64,000 nt of DNA from Chloroflexota bacterium (lineage in GTDB: Bacteria; Chloroflexota; Anaerolineae; Anaerolineales; Villigracilaceae). Shown here piece after piece: positions 40,620 to 49,145 of the stretch. Location of the stretch: positions 55,291 to 119,290 of the forward strand of contig JACRBI010000045.1 of NCBI GenBank assembly GCA_016234495.1. Direction: 5' to 3'. Each line of letters opens with the position of its first letter. Within the stretch, counting starts at the first letter, position 1. A model generated the notes under the pieces. It did no database searches, was not told the origin of the DNA, and saw only the letters and a program-made list of their open reading frames with translations. The position numbers and the translations under genes are program-made.

Positions 40620-41450
40620 TTACTCCATCACCTGACTCACCAACTCTTCCACCTCTCGACCTCCCCCATTCAAATCCATCCAGACCAAAAACTCGGCATT
40701 CCCTTTTGGCCCCAGCAAGGGTGACTTGATCAGCCCAAGCAGGCCGAAGCCTTCCTGTTTTGCGCACGCGAGCACATCCAGCAAGACCTGGCGGTGGATT
40801 TCGGGGTCACGGATCACACCATCGCCGCGGGAGACATCTTTTCGCCCGGCCTCGAATTGCGGTTTGATGAGGGCAAGGACAGCCCCCCTTCCCCCCTCGC
40901 CCACTCCCCCCAAATTCAAAGAATTTGGGGGGAGCCGGAGGGGGGCGGGGGCAAACCATTTCTTAATCACCGGCAATAAAATCTTCAACGATATAAACGA
41001 AGCATCCACAGTCACGAAGTCGATTTTCTCCGGCAGCGACTCGACATGCCGCGCATTGGTTTCTTCCATGACAACGACCCGCGGGTGATTTCGCAGCTTC
41101 CAATGCAGGATGCCCTTGCCCACGTCAATGGCGAACACTTTCGCCGCGCCGCGCTGTAACATGCAGTCGGTGAATCCGCCGGTGGATGCGCCGACATCGG
41201 CACACACCAGATCCTTGACGTCGATGCCGAAAGCCTCCAGAGCCGCATCCAGCTTTTCGCCGCCGCGAGACACAAAGCGCGGACCGTGGTCAACTGTCAG
41301 CGTGGATTTTGGATCAATTGCAGTGGCAGGCTTGAGCGCGACCTGATCGTTCACGCGCACCTGTCCCGCCATGATGAGGGCTTGTGCCTTGGCGCGTGAT
41401 TCCGCCAGTCCGCGCTCCATCAGCAAAACATCCAATCTTATTTTGGGCAT
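40620..41450 (-). CDS. tlyA: TlyA-family rRNA 2'-O-methyltransferase with in-frame repeat insertion
   Basis: 276 aa. N-terminal S4 RNA-binding domain (RLDVLLMERGLAESRAKAQALIMAGQVRVND), then a FtsJ-like methyltransferase: CADVGASTGGFTDCMLQRGA is the SAM motif and VTVDASFISL the following catalytic stretch. Between KKWFAPAPL and AVLALIKPQFEAGRKDV about 20 residues (RLPPNSLNLGGVGEGGRG) come from a palindromic element at 40881-40955, in frame. The start has TACAAT six bases upstream and no ribosome binding site, suggesting a leaderless mRNA. Confidence 0.9.
   Translation of the reverse strand: MPKIRLDVLLMERGLAESRAKAQALIMAGQVRVNDQVALKPATAIDPKSTLTVDHGPRFVSRGGEKLDAALEAFGIDVKDLVCADVGASTGGFTDCMLQRGAAKVFAIDVGKGILHWKLRNHPRVVVMEETNARHVESLPEKIDFVTVDASFISLKILLPVIKKWFAPAPLRLPPNSLNLGGVGEGGRGAVLALIKPQFEAGRKDVSRGDGVIRDPEIHRQVLLDVLACAKQEGFGLLGLIKSPLLGPKGNAEFLVWMDLNGGGREVEELVSQVME
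40881..40955. repeat. family B palindrome inside tlyA
   Basis: TCCCCCCAAATTC (40905-40917) and GAATTTGGGGGGA (40921-40933), with C- and G-rich flanks. Codes for about 20 extra in-frame residues. Confidence 0.78.
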
Positions 41451-41456
41451 GAAAAT

Positions 41457-41465
41457 ATTGTATCA
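41457..41465 (-). promoter_or_regulatory. extended -10 promoter of tlyA (leaderless)
   Basis: TGATACAAT read on the minus strand; its last base is six nucleotides before the tlyA ATG. Confidence 0.5.
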
Positions 41466-41467
41466 GG

Positions 41468-41473
41468 TAAAAT
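41468..41473 (+). promoter_or_regulatory. -10 box of the UbiA-type gene (leaderless)
   Basis: TAAAAT six bases before the ATG at 41480; no ribosome binding site. Confidence 0.45.
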
Positions 41474-41479
41474 AGCAGC

Positions 41480-42349
41480 ATGTTAACCGCCCTGATAAAA
41501 ACCATGCGTCCGCGCCAATGGACGAAGAATGTTTTCATCTTTGCCGCGCTGGTATTCGACAAACAACTTTTGCACGCCGACTCTTTTTTGCGGACACTGG
41601 TAGGTTTCGGATTATTCTGCCTGATCTCTTCCAGTGTTTACATCTTCAACGACCTCGCAGATGTGGAAGCAGACCGCCAGCATCCTGAAAAGAAGAACCG
41701 CCCCATTGCCTCGGGAAAACTATCGGTAAGCGCGGCTTGGATTTCTGGCATTGCGCTGGTGCTTGTCACACTTGGGGCTGCGTTTTTTCTGACGCCCGGC
41801 TTTGAAGCCGTGCTGGTCATTTACTTCATCCTCAACATGGCCTATTCAAAATGGCTCAAGCACATTCCAATTGTTGATGTGCTGATCATTTCCGCGGGCT
41901 TTGTTTTGCGCGTTCACGCAGGTGTGACTCTCATTCAAGTGGAGCGCTTCTCGCCGTGGCTGTATGTGGTAATGACCCTGCTTTCGCTCTTCCTCGGTTT
42001 TGGAAAACGCCGCGCCGAACTTGCATTGCTGGCGCATGGCGCAGGCTCACACCGCAAAGTGCTGGACGGCTACACCCTGCCGCTCCTCGACCAATACATC
42101 ATGATCGTTTCAGGCACGACCATCGTGGCCTACTCACTGTACACATTCTCCGCGCCCAATGTGCCGGAGAATCACAGCATGATGCTCACCATTCCATTCG
42201 TGGTCTACACCATCTTCCGCTACCTTTACCTGATCGAAGTCAAACACGCGGGCGGCGCGCCTGAAGAAATATTATTATCAGACCGCCCGTTCCAAATCGC
42301 GATGTTCCTTTGGGGCGTAACTGTACTGGCAGTTTTCTACCTCTCGTGA
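41480..42349 (+). CDS. UbiA-type prenyltransferase (decaprenyl-phosphate phosphoribosyltransferase-like)
   Basis: 289 aa, about eight membrane helices. First Asp-rich motif NDLADVEADRQHPEKKNRPIASG follows MRPRQWTKNVFIF; a second acidic region lies in DGYTLPLLDQYIM. The N-terminal motif and spacing match DPPR synthase-like UbiA proteins, which transfer phosphoribose to polyprenyl phosphate for arabinan-type or related cell-wall sugars. The stop overlaps the GTG of mevalonate kinase, so isoprenoid supply and polyprenyl use are encoded together. Confidence 0.8.
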   Translation: MLTALIKTMRPRQWTKNVFIFAALVFDKQLLHADSFLRTLVGFGLFCLISSSVYIFNDLADVEADRQHPEKKNRPIASGKLSVSAAWISGIALVLVTLGAAFFLTPGFEAVLVIYFILNMAYSKWLKHIPIVDVLIISAGFVLRVHAGVTLIQVERFSPWLYVVMTLLSLFLGFGKRRAELALLAHGAGSHRKVLDGYTLPLLDQYIMIVSGTTIVAYSLYTFSAPNVPENHSMMLTIPFVVYTIFRYLYLIEVKHAGGAPEEILLSDRPFQIAMFLWGVTVLAVFYLS

Positions 42350-43296
42350 AAGCATCTGCGCCCGGCAAAGTCATCCTCTTTGGCGAACATGCGGTGGTGT
42401 ATGGCCGTCCCGCGCTCGCCGTCCCCGTCACGCAAGTTCATGTGGATGTCGAAGTTTTGGATTCGCCCCGCAAAGGGATATTCATCCACGCCCCCGGCAT
42501 TGACCTGCACGCCGAACTGAATTCGCTTCCTCCTGACCATCCAATTGCTTCTGTTATTCTGAAAGTTTTATCGTCCCCCAATACTTCCCCCCATTTTCTT
42601 GATGAGAAAATGGGGGGACTGAGGGGGGTAAATATTTCCATCGCCTCCACCATCCCGGTAGCCTCGGGGCTTGGCTCCGGCGCGGCTGTTTCTGTTGCGT
42701 TGATCCGCGCGTTATCATCTTTCGCAAACAAATCCCTCTCAGATGATGAAGTTAATTCGCTGGCGTATGAAATAGAAAAACTGCATCACGGCACGCCATC
42801 GGGAATTGACAACTCCGTCATCACCTACAACCAGCCTGTTTACTTTATAAAAGGACAGCCGATCGAAACCTTCAAAGTGGGCAAACCGTTCACGATTGTT
42901 ATCGGCGACACCGGCATCTCCGCGCTCACAAAGGAATCTGTTGGCGATGTGCGGCGGCTGTGGCTGAGAGATTCAGTCAACCTTGAAACGATATTCGACG
43001 AGATCGGACAAATATCGCTGATCGCGCGCCGCTCCATCGAAAGCGGGAAACCCGAACTGCTCGGCGAATTGATGGATCAGAATCACGCGCTCTTGCAAAG
43101 CCTGACAGTCTCCTCGCATGAATTGGATAATCTCGTCGAAGCCGCGCGCAACGCTGGAGCGCTCGGCGCCAAACTCAGCGGCGGCGGACGCGGCGGCAAT
43201 ATGATCGCGCTGGCCGACCCTGCCACAGCGCAGTCGGTTGCGGAGGGGTTAATGTCCGCCGGCGCAAAACGCGCGATCATCACGGAAATCGCGTAA
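42346..43296 (+). CDS. mvk: mevalonate kinase with in-frame repeat insertion
   Basis: 316 aa from the GTG at 42346. GHMP kinase: APGKVILFGEHAVVYGRPALAV, then the ATP loop PVASGLGSGAAVSVALIRAL, and the late KLSGGGRGGNMIAL. Between residues about 75 and 92 the sequence LSSPNTSPHFLDEKMGG is encoded by a palindrome at 42575-42630, which adds an in-frame loop. A mevalonate-type route for isoprenoids is known for part of the Chloroflexota. The start overlaps the UbiA-type gene by four bases. The stop codon abuts a family A palindrome. Confidence 0.88.
   Translation: MKASAPGKVILFGEHAVVYGRPALAVPVTQVHVDVEVLDSPRKGIFIHAPGIDLHAELNSLPPDHPIASVILKVLSSPNTSPHFLDEKMGGLRGVNISIASTIPVASGLGSGAAVSVALIRALSSFANKSLSDDEVNSLAYEIEKLHHGTPSGIDNSVITYNQPVYFIKGQPIETFKVGKPFTIVIGDTGISALTKESVGDVRRLWLRDSVNLETIFDEIGQISLIARRSIESGKPELLGELMDQNHALLQSLTVSSHELDNLVEAARNAGALGAKLSGGGRGGNMIALADPATAQSVAEGLMSAGAKRAIITEIA
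42575..42630. repeat. family B palindrome inside mevalonate kinase gene
   Basis: TTCCCCCCATTTTCT (42585-42599) and AGAAAATGGGGGGAC (42605-42619), extended by CCCCCAATAC and CTGAGGGGGGT. In frame. Confidence 0.75.
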
Positions 43297-43350
43297 GGGC
43301 ACGGCGAAACCATAAATCATCAAAATCATTTTCGATCCGCCGTGCCCCAA
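43295..43350. repeat. family A palindrome after mevalonate kinase gene
   Basis: GGGCACGGCG (43297-43306) and CCGCCGTGCCCC (43337-43348). The stop codon of the kinase directly precedes the left arm. Confidence 0.75.
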
Positions 43351-43358
43351 CAACAATC

Positions 43359-43976
43359 ATGAACACAAAATGGCTCGCCCCGATCCCTCCCTATCTCGCC
43401 GTGTGGGCGGGATTATTTTTGTTCCAAAGCGCGTGGTTCTCGCTGATTGGGTTTCATGCCGCGATTTTATTGGCACTGGCAATTGCGCGGCCAAATATTC
43501 CAATCAAAATCCTTTTTCAAAGCAAACATCCAAAATGGATTCTGGCAAGCGTGCTCCTTTGCGGGCTGAGCGGGGTCGGCTTGTATTTTCTCTGGGATGT
43601 TTTTGGAATCGCCAATGATCTGCCCGCCCAATTGCAATCCGTCGGGCTGACTTCCTCTTCCTGGCCGGCGCTCATTGCATACTTTTCGCTTGTCAACCCA
43701 TTCATTGAAGAATATTTCTGGCGCGCGTATCTCGGAAGTGACAGAAGGGGTTTTTATATTGGCGATGTGATCTTCAGCGGCTATCACGCGTTGGTATTGA
43801 TTAACAAAGTACAATTTTTCTCGATCATCTTTGTGCTTGTCTGCATTACTTTTATCGGCTGGTTCTGGCGGCAGACGTGGCGCAAAGATGACGGTCTGCT
43901 TGCGGCTGTGCTTGGTCACATGGCGGCGGATTTTATAATACTGGTCTGTGTGATGTTGCAAGTAAGGGCGGGGTGA
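43359..43976 (+). CDS. CPBP-type intramembrane metalloprotease
   Basis: 205 aa with about six membrane helices. The CPBP (Abi) signature is visible: EEYFWRAYL gives the double-Glu/Arg motif, FSGYHALVL the next His, and LGHMAADFII the His/Asp motif. Such proteases process membrane-bound substrates such as prenylated or bacteriocin-related proteins. The gene overlaps the next frame only by an upstream in-frame extension, so it stands alone behind the palindrome at 43295. No substrate can be suggested. Confidence 0.8.
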   Translation: MNTKWLAPIPPYLAVWAGLFLFQSAWFSLIGFHAAILLALAIARPNIPIKILFQSKHPKWILASVLLCGLSGVGLYFLWDVFGIANDLPAQLQSVGLTSSSWPALIAYFSLVNPFIEEYFWRAYLGSDRRGFYIGDVIFSGYHALVLINKVQFFSIIFVLVCITFIGWFWRQTWRKDDGLLAAVLGHMAADFIILVCVMLQVRAG

Positions 43977-44002
43977 CCCGTTACAAATATGGAGAATCAC
44001 AA

Positions 44003-44428
44003 ATGAACTGTCCAAAATGCAGCACTGATCTCGCAAAGAAATATTACAAAGGCATGATCGAAATCGACTCCTGCCCGGACTGCCGCGGCATGTGGCTGGA
44101 TTCGCTCGAACTGGACAAACTCGAAGACATGGCCTTTGACGATGATATGCACAAAGGGTCGCTGGTGCATTTCCAGTCGAAGACCGATTTCCCCTGTCCG
44201 CATTGCGGCGCAAAGATGGATGAATTCCAATATCGTTTATATGACCTGAAACTGGATTATTGTTCCGAGAGCGCTCATGGTTTCTGGCTGGACGCCGGGG
44301 AAGACGAGCGCGTCATCGCCTTCATGCGCCAGCGCGCGGGGGATATTCAACGCAAAGTGGACGCCGAATCATCATGGAAGCAAATGTTGAAGGAAATGCA
44401 TCTGTTCCTGAAGAAGAGAAAAAAGTAA
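44003..44428 (+). CDS. zf-TFIIB-type zinc-ribbon protein
   Basis: 141 aa. Two Cys-x2-Cys ribbons: MNCPKCSTDLAKKYYKG with DSCPDCRGMWLDSLELDKLE at the N terminus and FPCPHCGAKMDEFQYRLYDLKLDYC with a later SAHGFWLDAGE. The second ribbon ends in a Cys-Ser instead of a full pair. The ATG at 44003 has GGAG nine bases upstream. Function unknown; such proteins are usually small and cytoplasmic. The end of the gene is followed by a CACAGAG-type repeat. Confidence 0.82.
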   Translation: MNCPKCSTDLAKKYYKGMIEIDSCPDCRGMWLDSLELDKLEDMAFDDDMHKGSLVHFQSKTDFPCPHCGAKMDEFQYRLYDLKLDYCSESAHGFWLDAGEDERVIAFMRQRAGDIQRKVDAESSWKQMLKEMHLFLKKRKK

Positions 44429-44448
44429 GAGACTGTTTCTTAAAGGCT

Positions 44449-44526
44449 TTTTTACCACAGAGACCACAAAGAACACGGAGAAAACTTATTAAAAGACTCT
44501 GTGAACTCCGTGTTCTCTGTGGTTAA
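44449..44526. repeat. ACCACAGAG / CTCTGTGGT inverted repeat
   Basis: TTTTACCACAGAGACCACAA and TTCTCTGTGGTTAA flank related words. Between the zinc-ribbon gene and the CDF transporter. Confidence 0.6.
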
Positions 44527-44578
44527 TGCTCTTTTCGCCGATTGGCGGACAAAACGCAAACCGCACTTAAGCGTAGTC

Positions 44579-45547
44579 CTATTCATAATATTCAGGTTGA
44601 TACGGCGAAGCGTTTTTCTGTGATTCCCCCAGAATATCATCAATGGACATGTTCTCACGTCCCTTGTTCGCGGGGTGATAATGGACATGTACCCGCCTCA
44701 GGTTTGGAATGGAGTGGAGCAGGGCTGCCTCCACGCGGCTGGCGATGGCATCGCCTTTTTGCACACTCAAAGCGCCGTCAATGCCGATCGTCACATTGAT
44801 CACGATATGAGGTCCGAAGCGATGCGCCTGCATTTCCTCCAACTGTTTTACACCCTCCACCTTTTTCAGAAGGGCTGCGATCCGTTCTGCGAGGTCGCGG
44901 TTCGGAACGACACCCATCAGGTCGGTGGATGATTCGCGCAGGACGAAAATTCCCGTCCGCAAAATGAGCAGCGCCACCAGCGCCCCCGCCAGCGGATCCA
45001 CCCACGGCAATCCGCGCTGGCTGAGAAAGATTCCAATCGAAGCGGCTGACGCCGAAAAGATATCGTTGCGATGATCATAGGCCAGCGCATCTACAACGGG
45101 GCTTTGAGTTTCCTTCCCAAGTTTGCGGATGTACCAGGTGAGGAAAATTTTAATGACAACGGTTCCGAGAGCAACCCACAAGGCGAAGGTCTGCGCGCCC
45201 GCCGTACTGCCGCGCCCATCCACCAGATCCCAGATCTTATCCACTGCATCCCAAAAAACAGCGACGGCCGTTGCGACAATGAACGAACCGATCACCATGG
45301 AAGCAATACTCTCCATTTGACGATGCCCGTATGGATGCTCCCTGTCGGCGGGCTTGTTGGCAAGGCGCACGAATATACTGGCCGCAATGTAGTAGGCCAC
45401 ATCTGATGTTGAGTTGATTCCTTCCGCCAGCAATGCGGGGCTGTGACCCAAAATGCCAAAGATCGTTTTGACAAAGGCCAGCACAACATTGACCCCCAAG
45501 CCAAGGTTGATGGCTAATAAACTTTTACGGTCGCGCTCGTTGATCAT
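44579..45547 (-). CDS. CDF family cation-efflux transporter
   Basis: 322 aa. Cation diffusion facilitator: six helices with EGINSTSDVAYYI (metal site Asp) and DALAYDHRNDIFSASAASIGIFL (second His/Asp site), then a C-terminal MerR-like cytoplasmic domain (VEGVKQLEEMQAHRFGPHIVINVTIGID). The N-terminal reading frame extends upstream to 45589 through a TTG, but the ATG at 45547 begins the conserved part. Likely exports Zn2+, Fe2+ or Mn2+; the neighbour P-type ATPase suggests a metal homeostasis region. Confidence 0.88.
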   Translation of the reverse strand: MINERDRKSLLAINLGLGVNVVLAFVKTIFGILGHSPALLAEGINSTSDVAYYIAASIFVRLANKPADREHPYGHRQMESIASMVIGSFIVATAVAVFWDAVDKIWDLVDGRGSTAGAQTFALWVALGTVVIKIFLTWYIRKLGKETQSPVVDALAYDHRNDIFSASAASIGIFLSQRGLPWVDPLAGALVALLILRTGIFVLRESSTDLMGVVPNRDLAERIAALLKKVEGVKQLEEMQAHRFGPHIVINVTIGIDGALSVQKGDAIASRVEAALLHSIPNLRRVHVHYHPANKGRENMSIDDILGESQKNASPYQPEYYE

Positions 45548-45637
45548 GGGCTGATTGTATTGTTTTTCAGCGGCAGGCACAACTGACAAAGCTCATCTCT
45601 TTCAGCAAGAGAGCGTTTCTTAAGCCTGAAACATCTT

Positions 45638-45740
45638 TCTTTTGTACACGGATCTCACGGAGCACACGGAAAAAGGCGATTTTTTAATGCTCTTTTCCGT
45701 GCGCGCAGCGTCAGTGTAATCCGTGGCGTCCGTGTCCAAA
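45638..45740. repeat. CACGGA-type inverted repeat
   Basis: TACACGGATCTCACGGAGCA and the complementary TAATCCGTGGCGTCCGTGTC. Intergenic. Confidence 0.55.
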
Positions 45741-45763
45741 AAAGAAGTTAAGAAACAGTCTCT

Positions 45764-45794
45764 AAAAAGCTCCCGCACAGATGCGGGAGCTTTT
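45764..45794 (-). terminator. intrinsic terminator of the P-type ATPase gene
   Basis: AAAAGCTCCCGCA and TGCGGGAGCTTTT form the stem immediately after the ATPase stop; the U-run is on both strands. Confidence 0.85.
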
Positions 45795-45798
45795 GGAA

Positions 45799-48702
45799 TT
45801 ATGCCTTGCTTCTTCGTAAAAAGAATTTGGTGATCTCCTCCGCCACTGCGGGCATGAGCGCCAGCCCAAGCACCACACCCCATTCGCGGACGGAAAGGAA
45901 GTGCGTGTTGAAGATCGGCTGCAGGAACGGCACAGCGCACACGATCAACAGCAATGAAATCGAAAGCCCAACCGCGTACTGCATATATTTATTCGAGAAG
46001 ATTCCGATCTTGAAGATCGAAGCCCGTTCCGAGCGCACGGTATAAGCGCGGAACAATTCAGCCAGCGACAATGTGACGAAAGCCATCGTCTCCGCAGTTT
46101 GGACATCCACTCCGCGCCAATCATAGTTCAACACAAAGGACAGCATGTTCGTGCCGTACGGAATGGATTCTCCCGCTCCGAGGTGCCATGCCAGACCCAA
46201 AATGAACGCGCCGAGCACAGCGCCAGTTTGAAAGATGGTCTGCACGACAATACCGATGCCCATCGAGCGGTTGACGATCGGCTCAGATTTGGCGCGCGGC
46301 TTTTGGTCCATGATATCTGGATCGCCTTTTTCCATGGCGAGCGCCAATGCAGGCGCGCCGTCGGTGATGAGATTGAGCCACAAGAGTTGAATGGCCGTCA
46401 GCGGCGCGGGCAAACCCGCCAGCGTGGCGAGGAAGATGATCATGATCTCGGCCACGTTCGACGACAGCAGGAAGAACACAAACTTGCGGATATTGCTGTA
46501 GATGATGCGTCCCTGTTCCACCGCCGCGACGATGCTCGCATAATTGTCGTCGGTGAGCACCATGTCGGCGGTTTCCTTGGCCACGTCGGTGCCGGTGATG
46601 CCCATCGCCACGCCGATGTCGGCGCGTTTGATGGCCGGCGCATCGTTGACTCCGTCGCCGGTCATCGCGACAATTTCATCATTGGCTTGCAATGCATCCA
46701 CGATACGCATCTTATGTTCGGGCGAAACACGGGCGAAGACATCTGTATCTTCGATGACGTTCTTTAATTCTGTATCGCTCATATCGTCCAGCGCGGCGCC
46801 GGTCAGCACTTTTTTACCGGGGCGCAGCAGGCCGATGGCTTCGGCAATGGCTTTGGCGGTGTTGGGAAAGTCACCGGTGATCATCACCGTGCGGATGCCG
46901 GCATGGCGCGCATGTTCGAGCGCAGGTTTCACTTCGGCGCGCGGCGGGTCGATCATACCGACCAGCCCGACAAAGACGAGATCCTTTTCCAATTCATCGG
47001 CCTTTATTTTTTCGGGATCATTGGGCACATCCCTGTCCAAACGATAGGCCAGCCCCAAAACGCGCAGGGCGTCTTTGGTCATTGAATCATTTGCGGCAAG
47101 GATGGCTTCCTTTGATTCTTTTGTCATCGGACGCGGCTTGTCGTCCATGCCTTGATATTGCGTGCAAAGGTCAAGCACAATATCGGGCGCGCCTTTGACG
47201 GCGATCACATCCCAGCCTTTGTGCTTCTCATCTGAAAACGGAGAGAGGTCATGCGGCTTGGGGTCGCGCACATCATGGATGGTGATCATGCGCTTGCGTT
47301 CCGAGTCGAAGGGCACTTCGTTCTCACGCGGGTAAGCCTCGTCAATCTCGACGTGGATCGCCCCAGCCTTGGATGCTGCCACCAACAGCGCACCCTCTGT
47401 CGGGTCGCCAACGATGCGGTAGGTCTGCTGTGACTCCTTTTCGCCGGTCGTCTCGATCGTCGCGTCGTTATTTATTAATCCAAGCCAGAGCGTGGAAAGG
47501 ATGGCGGGATATTTCTTCACATCCACTTTCGAGCCGTCTACCTGGAATTCGCCGCTGGGTGTGTACCCCGTGCCTGTCAGCGATATGAATTGCCCGTCGG
47601 CCCAGACGCGGGTGACGGTCATTTCGTTCTGGGTCAGGGTGCCGGTTTTGTCGGAACAAATCACCGTGGCCGAACCAAGCGTCTCGACGGAGGACAGCTT
47701 TCGAATAAGCGCGTGGCGCTGGATCATTTCGCGCATCCCGAGCGCCAGCGAGATCGTCACCACGGCGGGCAATCCTTCCGGCACCGCGGCGATGGCGAGG
47801 CTGATGGCGATGATGAATACTTCGGTGATCTGTTCTGCAAACTCCTTGAAGTAGGCGAGCGGACTTGCGAATAGCTCGGTGATGTTCGTCTGGTTGATCA
47901 ACGCGACGATAAAGACCACCGCGACCAGAATCAACGAGCCGATGCTGAGCGACCGGCCCAACTGGTCGAGCCTTCTTTGCAGAGGCGTTTCTTCGGTTTC
48001 GACATTTTGCAGCATGGTGGCGATCAGACCGAGCTGGGTGTGCATGCCTGTGCTGGTGACCACGCCGCGTCCGCGCCCATAGTTGACGAGTGTGCCCATG
48101 AAGGCAGTGTTCTTCCTGTCGCCAAGCGGGACGTTCTTCTCGAGCACCGTGGCCGCGTTCTTTTGCACGGGCAGCGATTCGCCGGTAAGTGAGGCTTCCT
48201 CGACGCGCAGGTTTATCGCCTCAAGCAAACGCAGGTCGGCGGGGATGAAATTCCCGGCTTCGAGAAAAACAATATCGCCGGGTACAAGGTTGTAGGCCGG
48301 CACAGAACGGCGCGCGCCGTCGCGCAGCACTTGCGCGTCAGGCGCGGCAAGTTTCTTGAGCGCGGCCAGAGCCTGTTCCGCGCGCTGCTCCTGCACAATT
48401 CCCAGCACCGAGTTCAGGACCACGATGGCCATGATCGCGGCGGCTTCGACATAATCACCGAGCAGGGCAGAGATGACCGAGGCCACGATCAGGAGGATGA
48501 CGACGAAGTTGTTCAACTGTCCCCACAACAGGGCGAGGAAGCCCGGACGCGGCGCTTCCTTTAATTGATTCTGACCATAATATTGCAGGCGTTTTTCCAC
48601 CTCTGCGGAAGACAGTCCTTCATCCTGTACTTCGAGATGTTTCAAAACCTCATCCGCTTTTAGCGCGTGCCATTCCTGTTCTTTTATTTCTTCCTGTGCC
48701 AT
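45799..48702 (-). CDS. P2A-type cation-transporting ATPase (Ca2+/Mn2+)
   Basis: 967 aa. Complete P-type ATPase: N-terminal cation ATPase domain, M4 motif [15 protein letters not shown] as in SERCA/PMR1 pumps, phosphorylation site [31 protein letters not shown], and the hinge [21 protein letters not shown]. The C-terminal M5-M10 region is present. The ATG at 48702 with AAGGAG nine bases upstream is used; the long frame would include the leader. A yybP-ykoY-type riboswitch precedes it, so manganese is the probable exported ion. Lactococcal relatives with the same riboswitch are known Mn-linked pumps. Confidence 0.92.
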   Translation of the reverse strand: MAQEEIKEQEWHALKADEVLKHLEVQDEGLSSAEVEKRLQYYGQNQLKEAPRPGFLALLWGQLNNFVVILLIVASVISALLGDYVEAAAIMAIVVLNSVLGIVQEQRAEQALAALKKLAAPDAQVLRDGARRSVPAYNLVPGDIVFLEAGNFIPADLRLLEAINLRVEEASLTGESLPVQKNAATVLEKNVPLGDRKNTAFMGTLVNYGRGRGVVTSTGMHTQLGLIATMLQNVETEETPLQRRLDQLGRSLSIGSLILVAVVFIVALINQTNITELFASPLAYFKEFAEQITEVFIIAISLAIAAVPEGLPAVVTISLALGMREMIQRHALIRKLSSVETLGSATVICSDKTGTLTQNEMTVTRVWADGQFISLTGTGYTPSGEFQVDGSKVDVKKYPAILSTLWLGLINNDATIETTGEKESQQTYRIVGDPTEGALLVAASKAGAIHVEIDEAYPRENEVPFDSERKRMITIHDVRDPKPHDLSPFSDEKHKGWDVIAVKGAPDIVLDLCTQYQGMDDKPRPMTKESKEAILAANDSMTKDALRVLGLAYRLDRDVPNDPEKIKADELEKDLVFVGLVGMIDPPRAEVKPALEHARHAGIRTVMITGDFPNTAKAIAEAIGLLRPGKKVLTGAALDDMSDTELKNVIEDTDVFARVSPEHKMRIVDALQANDEIVAMTGDGVNDAPAIKRADIGVAMGITGTDVAKETADMVLTDDNYASIVAAVEQGRIIYSNIRKFVFFLLSSNVAEIMIIFLATLAGLPAPLTAIQLLWLNLITDGAPALALAMEKGDPDIMDQKPRAKSEPIVNRSMGIGIVVQTIFQTGAVLGAFILGLAWHLGAGESIPYGTNMLSFVLNYDWRGVDVQTAETMAFVTLSLAELFRAYTVRSERASIFKIGIFSNKYMQYAVGLSISLLLIVCAVPFLQPIFNTHFLSVREWGVVLGLALMPAVAEEITKFFLRRSKA

Positions 48703-48753
48703 GCAAAATCTCCTTGAGATTATTTTTTTCAAGCCAAACTTTCCAGTTCGTCG

Positions 48754-48898
48754 AAAATTAAAACGAGACCACCACAGCCTCTGTGATGGTCTCGCCAACG
48801 CTTTCAAACGCACAAGCCGCCGATGGTGTGTGATGCGCACCAATGGGATGACGACAGCTTATCCTGCGGGGAAACAGGCGGCTACTCCCCAAACGTCA
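48754..48898 (-). ncRNA. yybP-ykoY-type Mn2+ riboswitch with terminator
   Basis: On the minus strand, upstream of the P-type ATPase, the conserved yybP-ykoY bases appear in order: GGGGAGTAG at 48890-48882 and GGCGAGACC at 48796-48788. The second block also pairs with CTGTGGTGGTCTCG (48777-48764) to form a strong hairpin followed by TTTTAATTTT. Aptamer and terminator would therefore be mutually exclusive. By analogy with mntP and other known members, Mn2+ binding frees the ATPase transcript. Not confirmed by a covariance model. Confidence 0.82.
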
Positions 48899-48962
48899 TG
48901 AGTGTATCCGCGTGTATTTGGATTGTCAAGCAACACGCCGCAATTTGCTCAAAAGGGTAAAT

Positions 48963-49145
48963 TTATTTCCCGGATTTGCCGCCATCAGGCTTTTCAACTT
49001 TGGGCTGTTCTTCGCGCAGCATCTCATAGACCTGCAAACAGCCGCGGCAGCAAAAATTAAGCATCCTGCCGTCGAATTCTTTTTTGATCACATATTTTGC
49101 ATTCGCTTCCGCGCCGCAATGATCGCATTTGATCGTGTCTACCAT
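48963..49145 (-). CDS. heavy-metal-binding small protein (CcoI N-terminal type)
   Basis: 60 aa. CDHCGAEA and FCCRGCLQVYEML match the putative metal-binding domain found at the N terminus of CcoI/CtpA-type copper ATPases, here as a free-standing protein. The ATG at 49145 overlaps the stop of the TauE/SafE-like gene by seven bases, with AGGTGATG before it. Binds Cu(I) or another soft metal and likely passes it on; this is inferred from motif and context. Confidence 0.78.
   Translation of the reverse strand: MVDTIKCDHCGAEANAKYVIKKEFDGRMLNFCCRGCLQVYEMLREEQPKVEKPDGGKSGK

Noticed and set aside
43467..44213. 248-codon minus-strand frame opposite CPBP and zinc-ribbon genes
   Set aside because: Both plus-strand genes show clear family motifs; the antisense frame does not.
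45620..45940. 106-codon minus frame at the 3' side of the P-type ATPase
   Set aside because: It consists of the ATPase end read in another frame plus terminator and CACGGA-type repeat.
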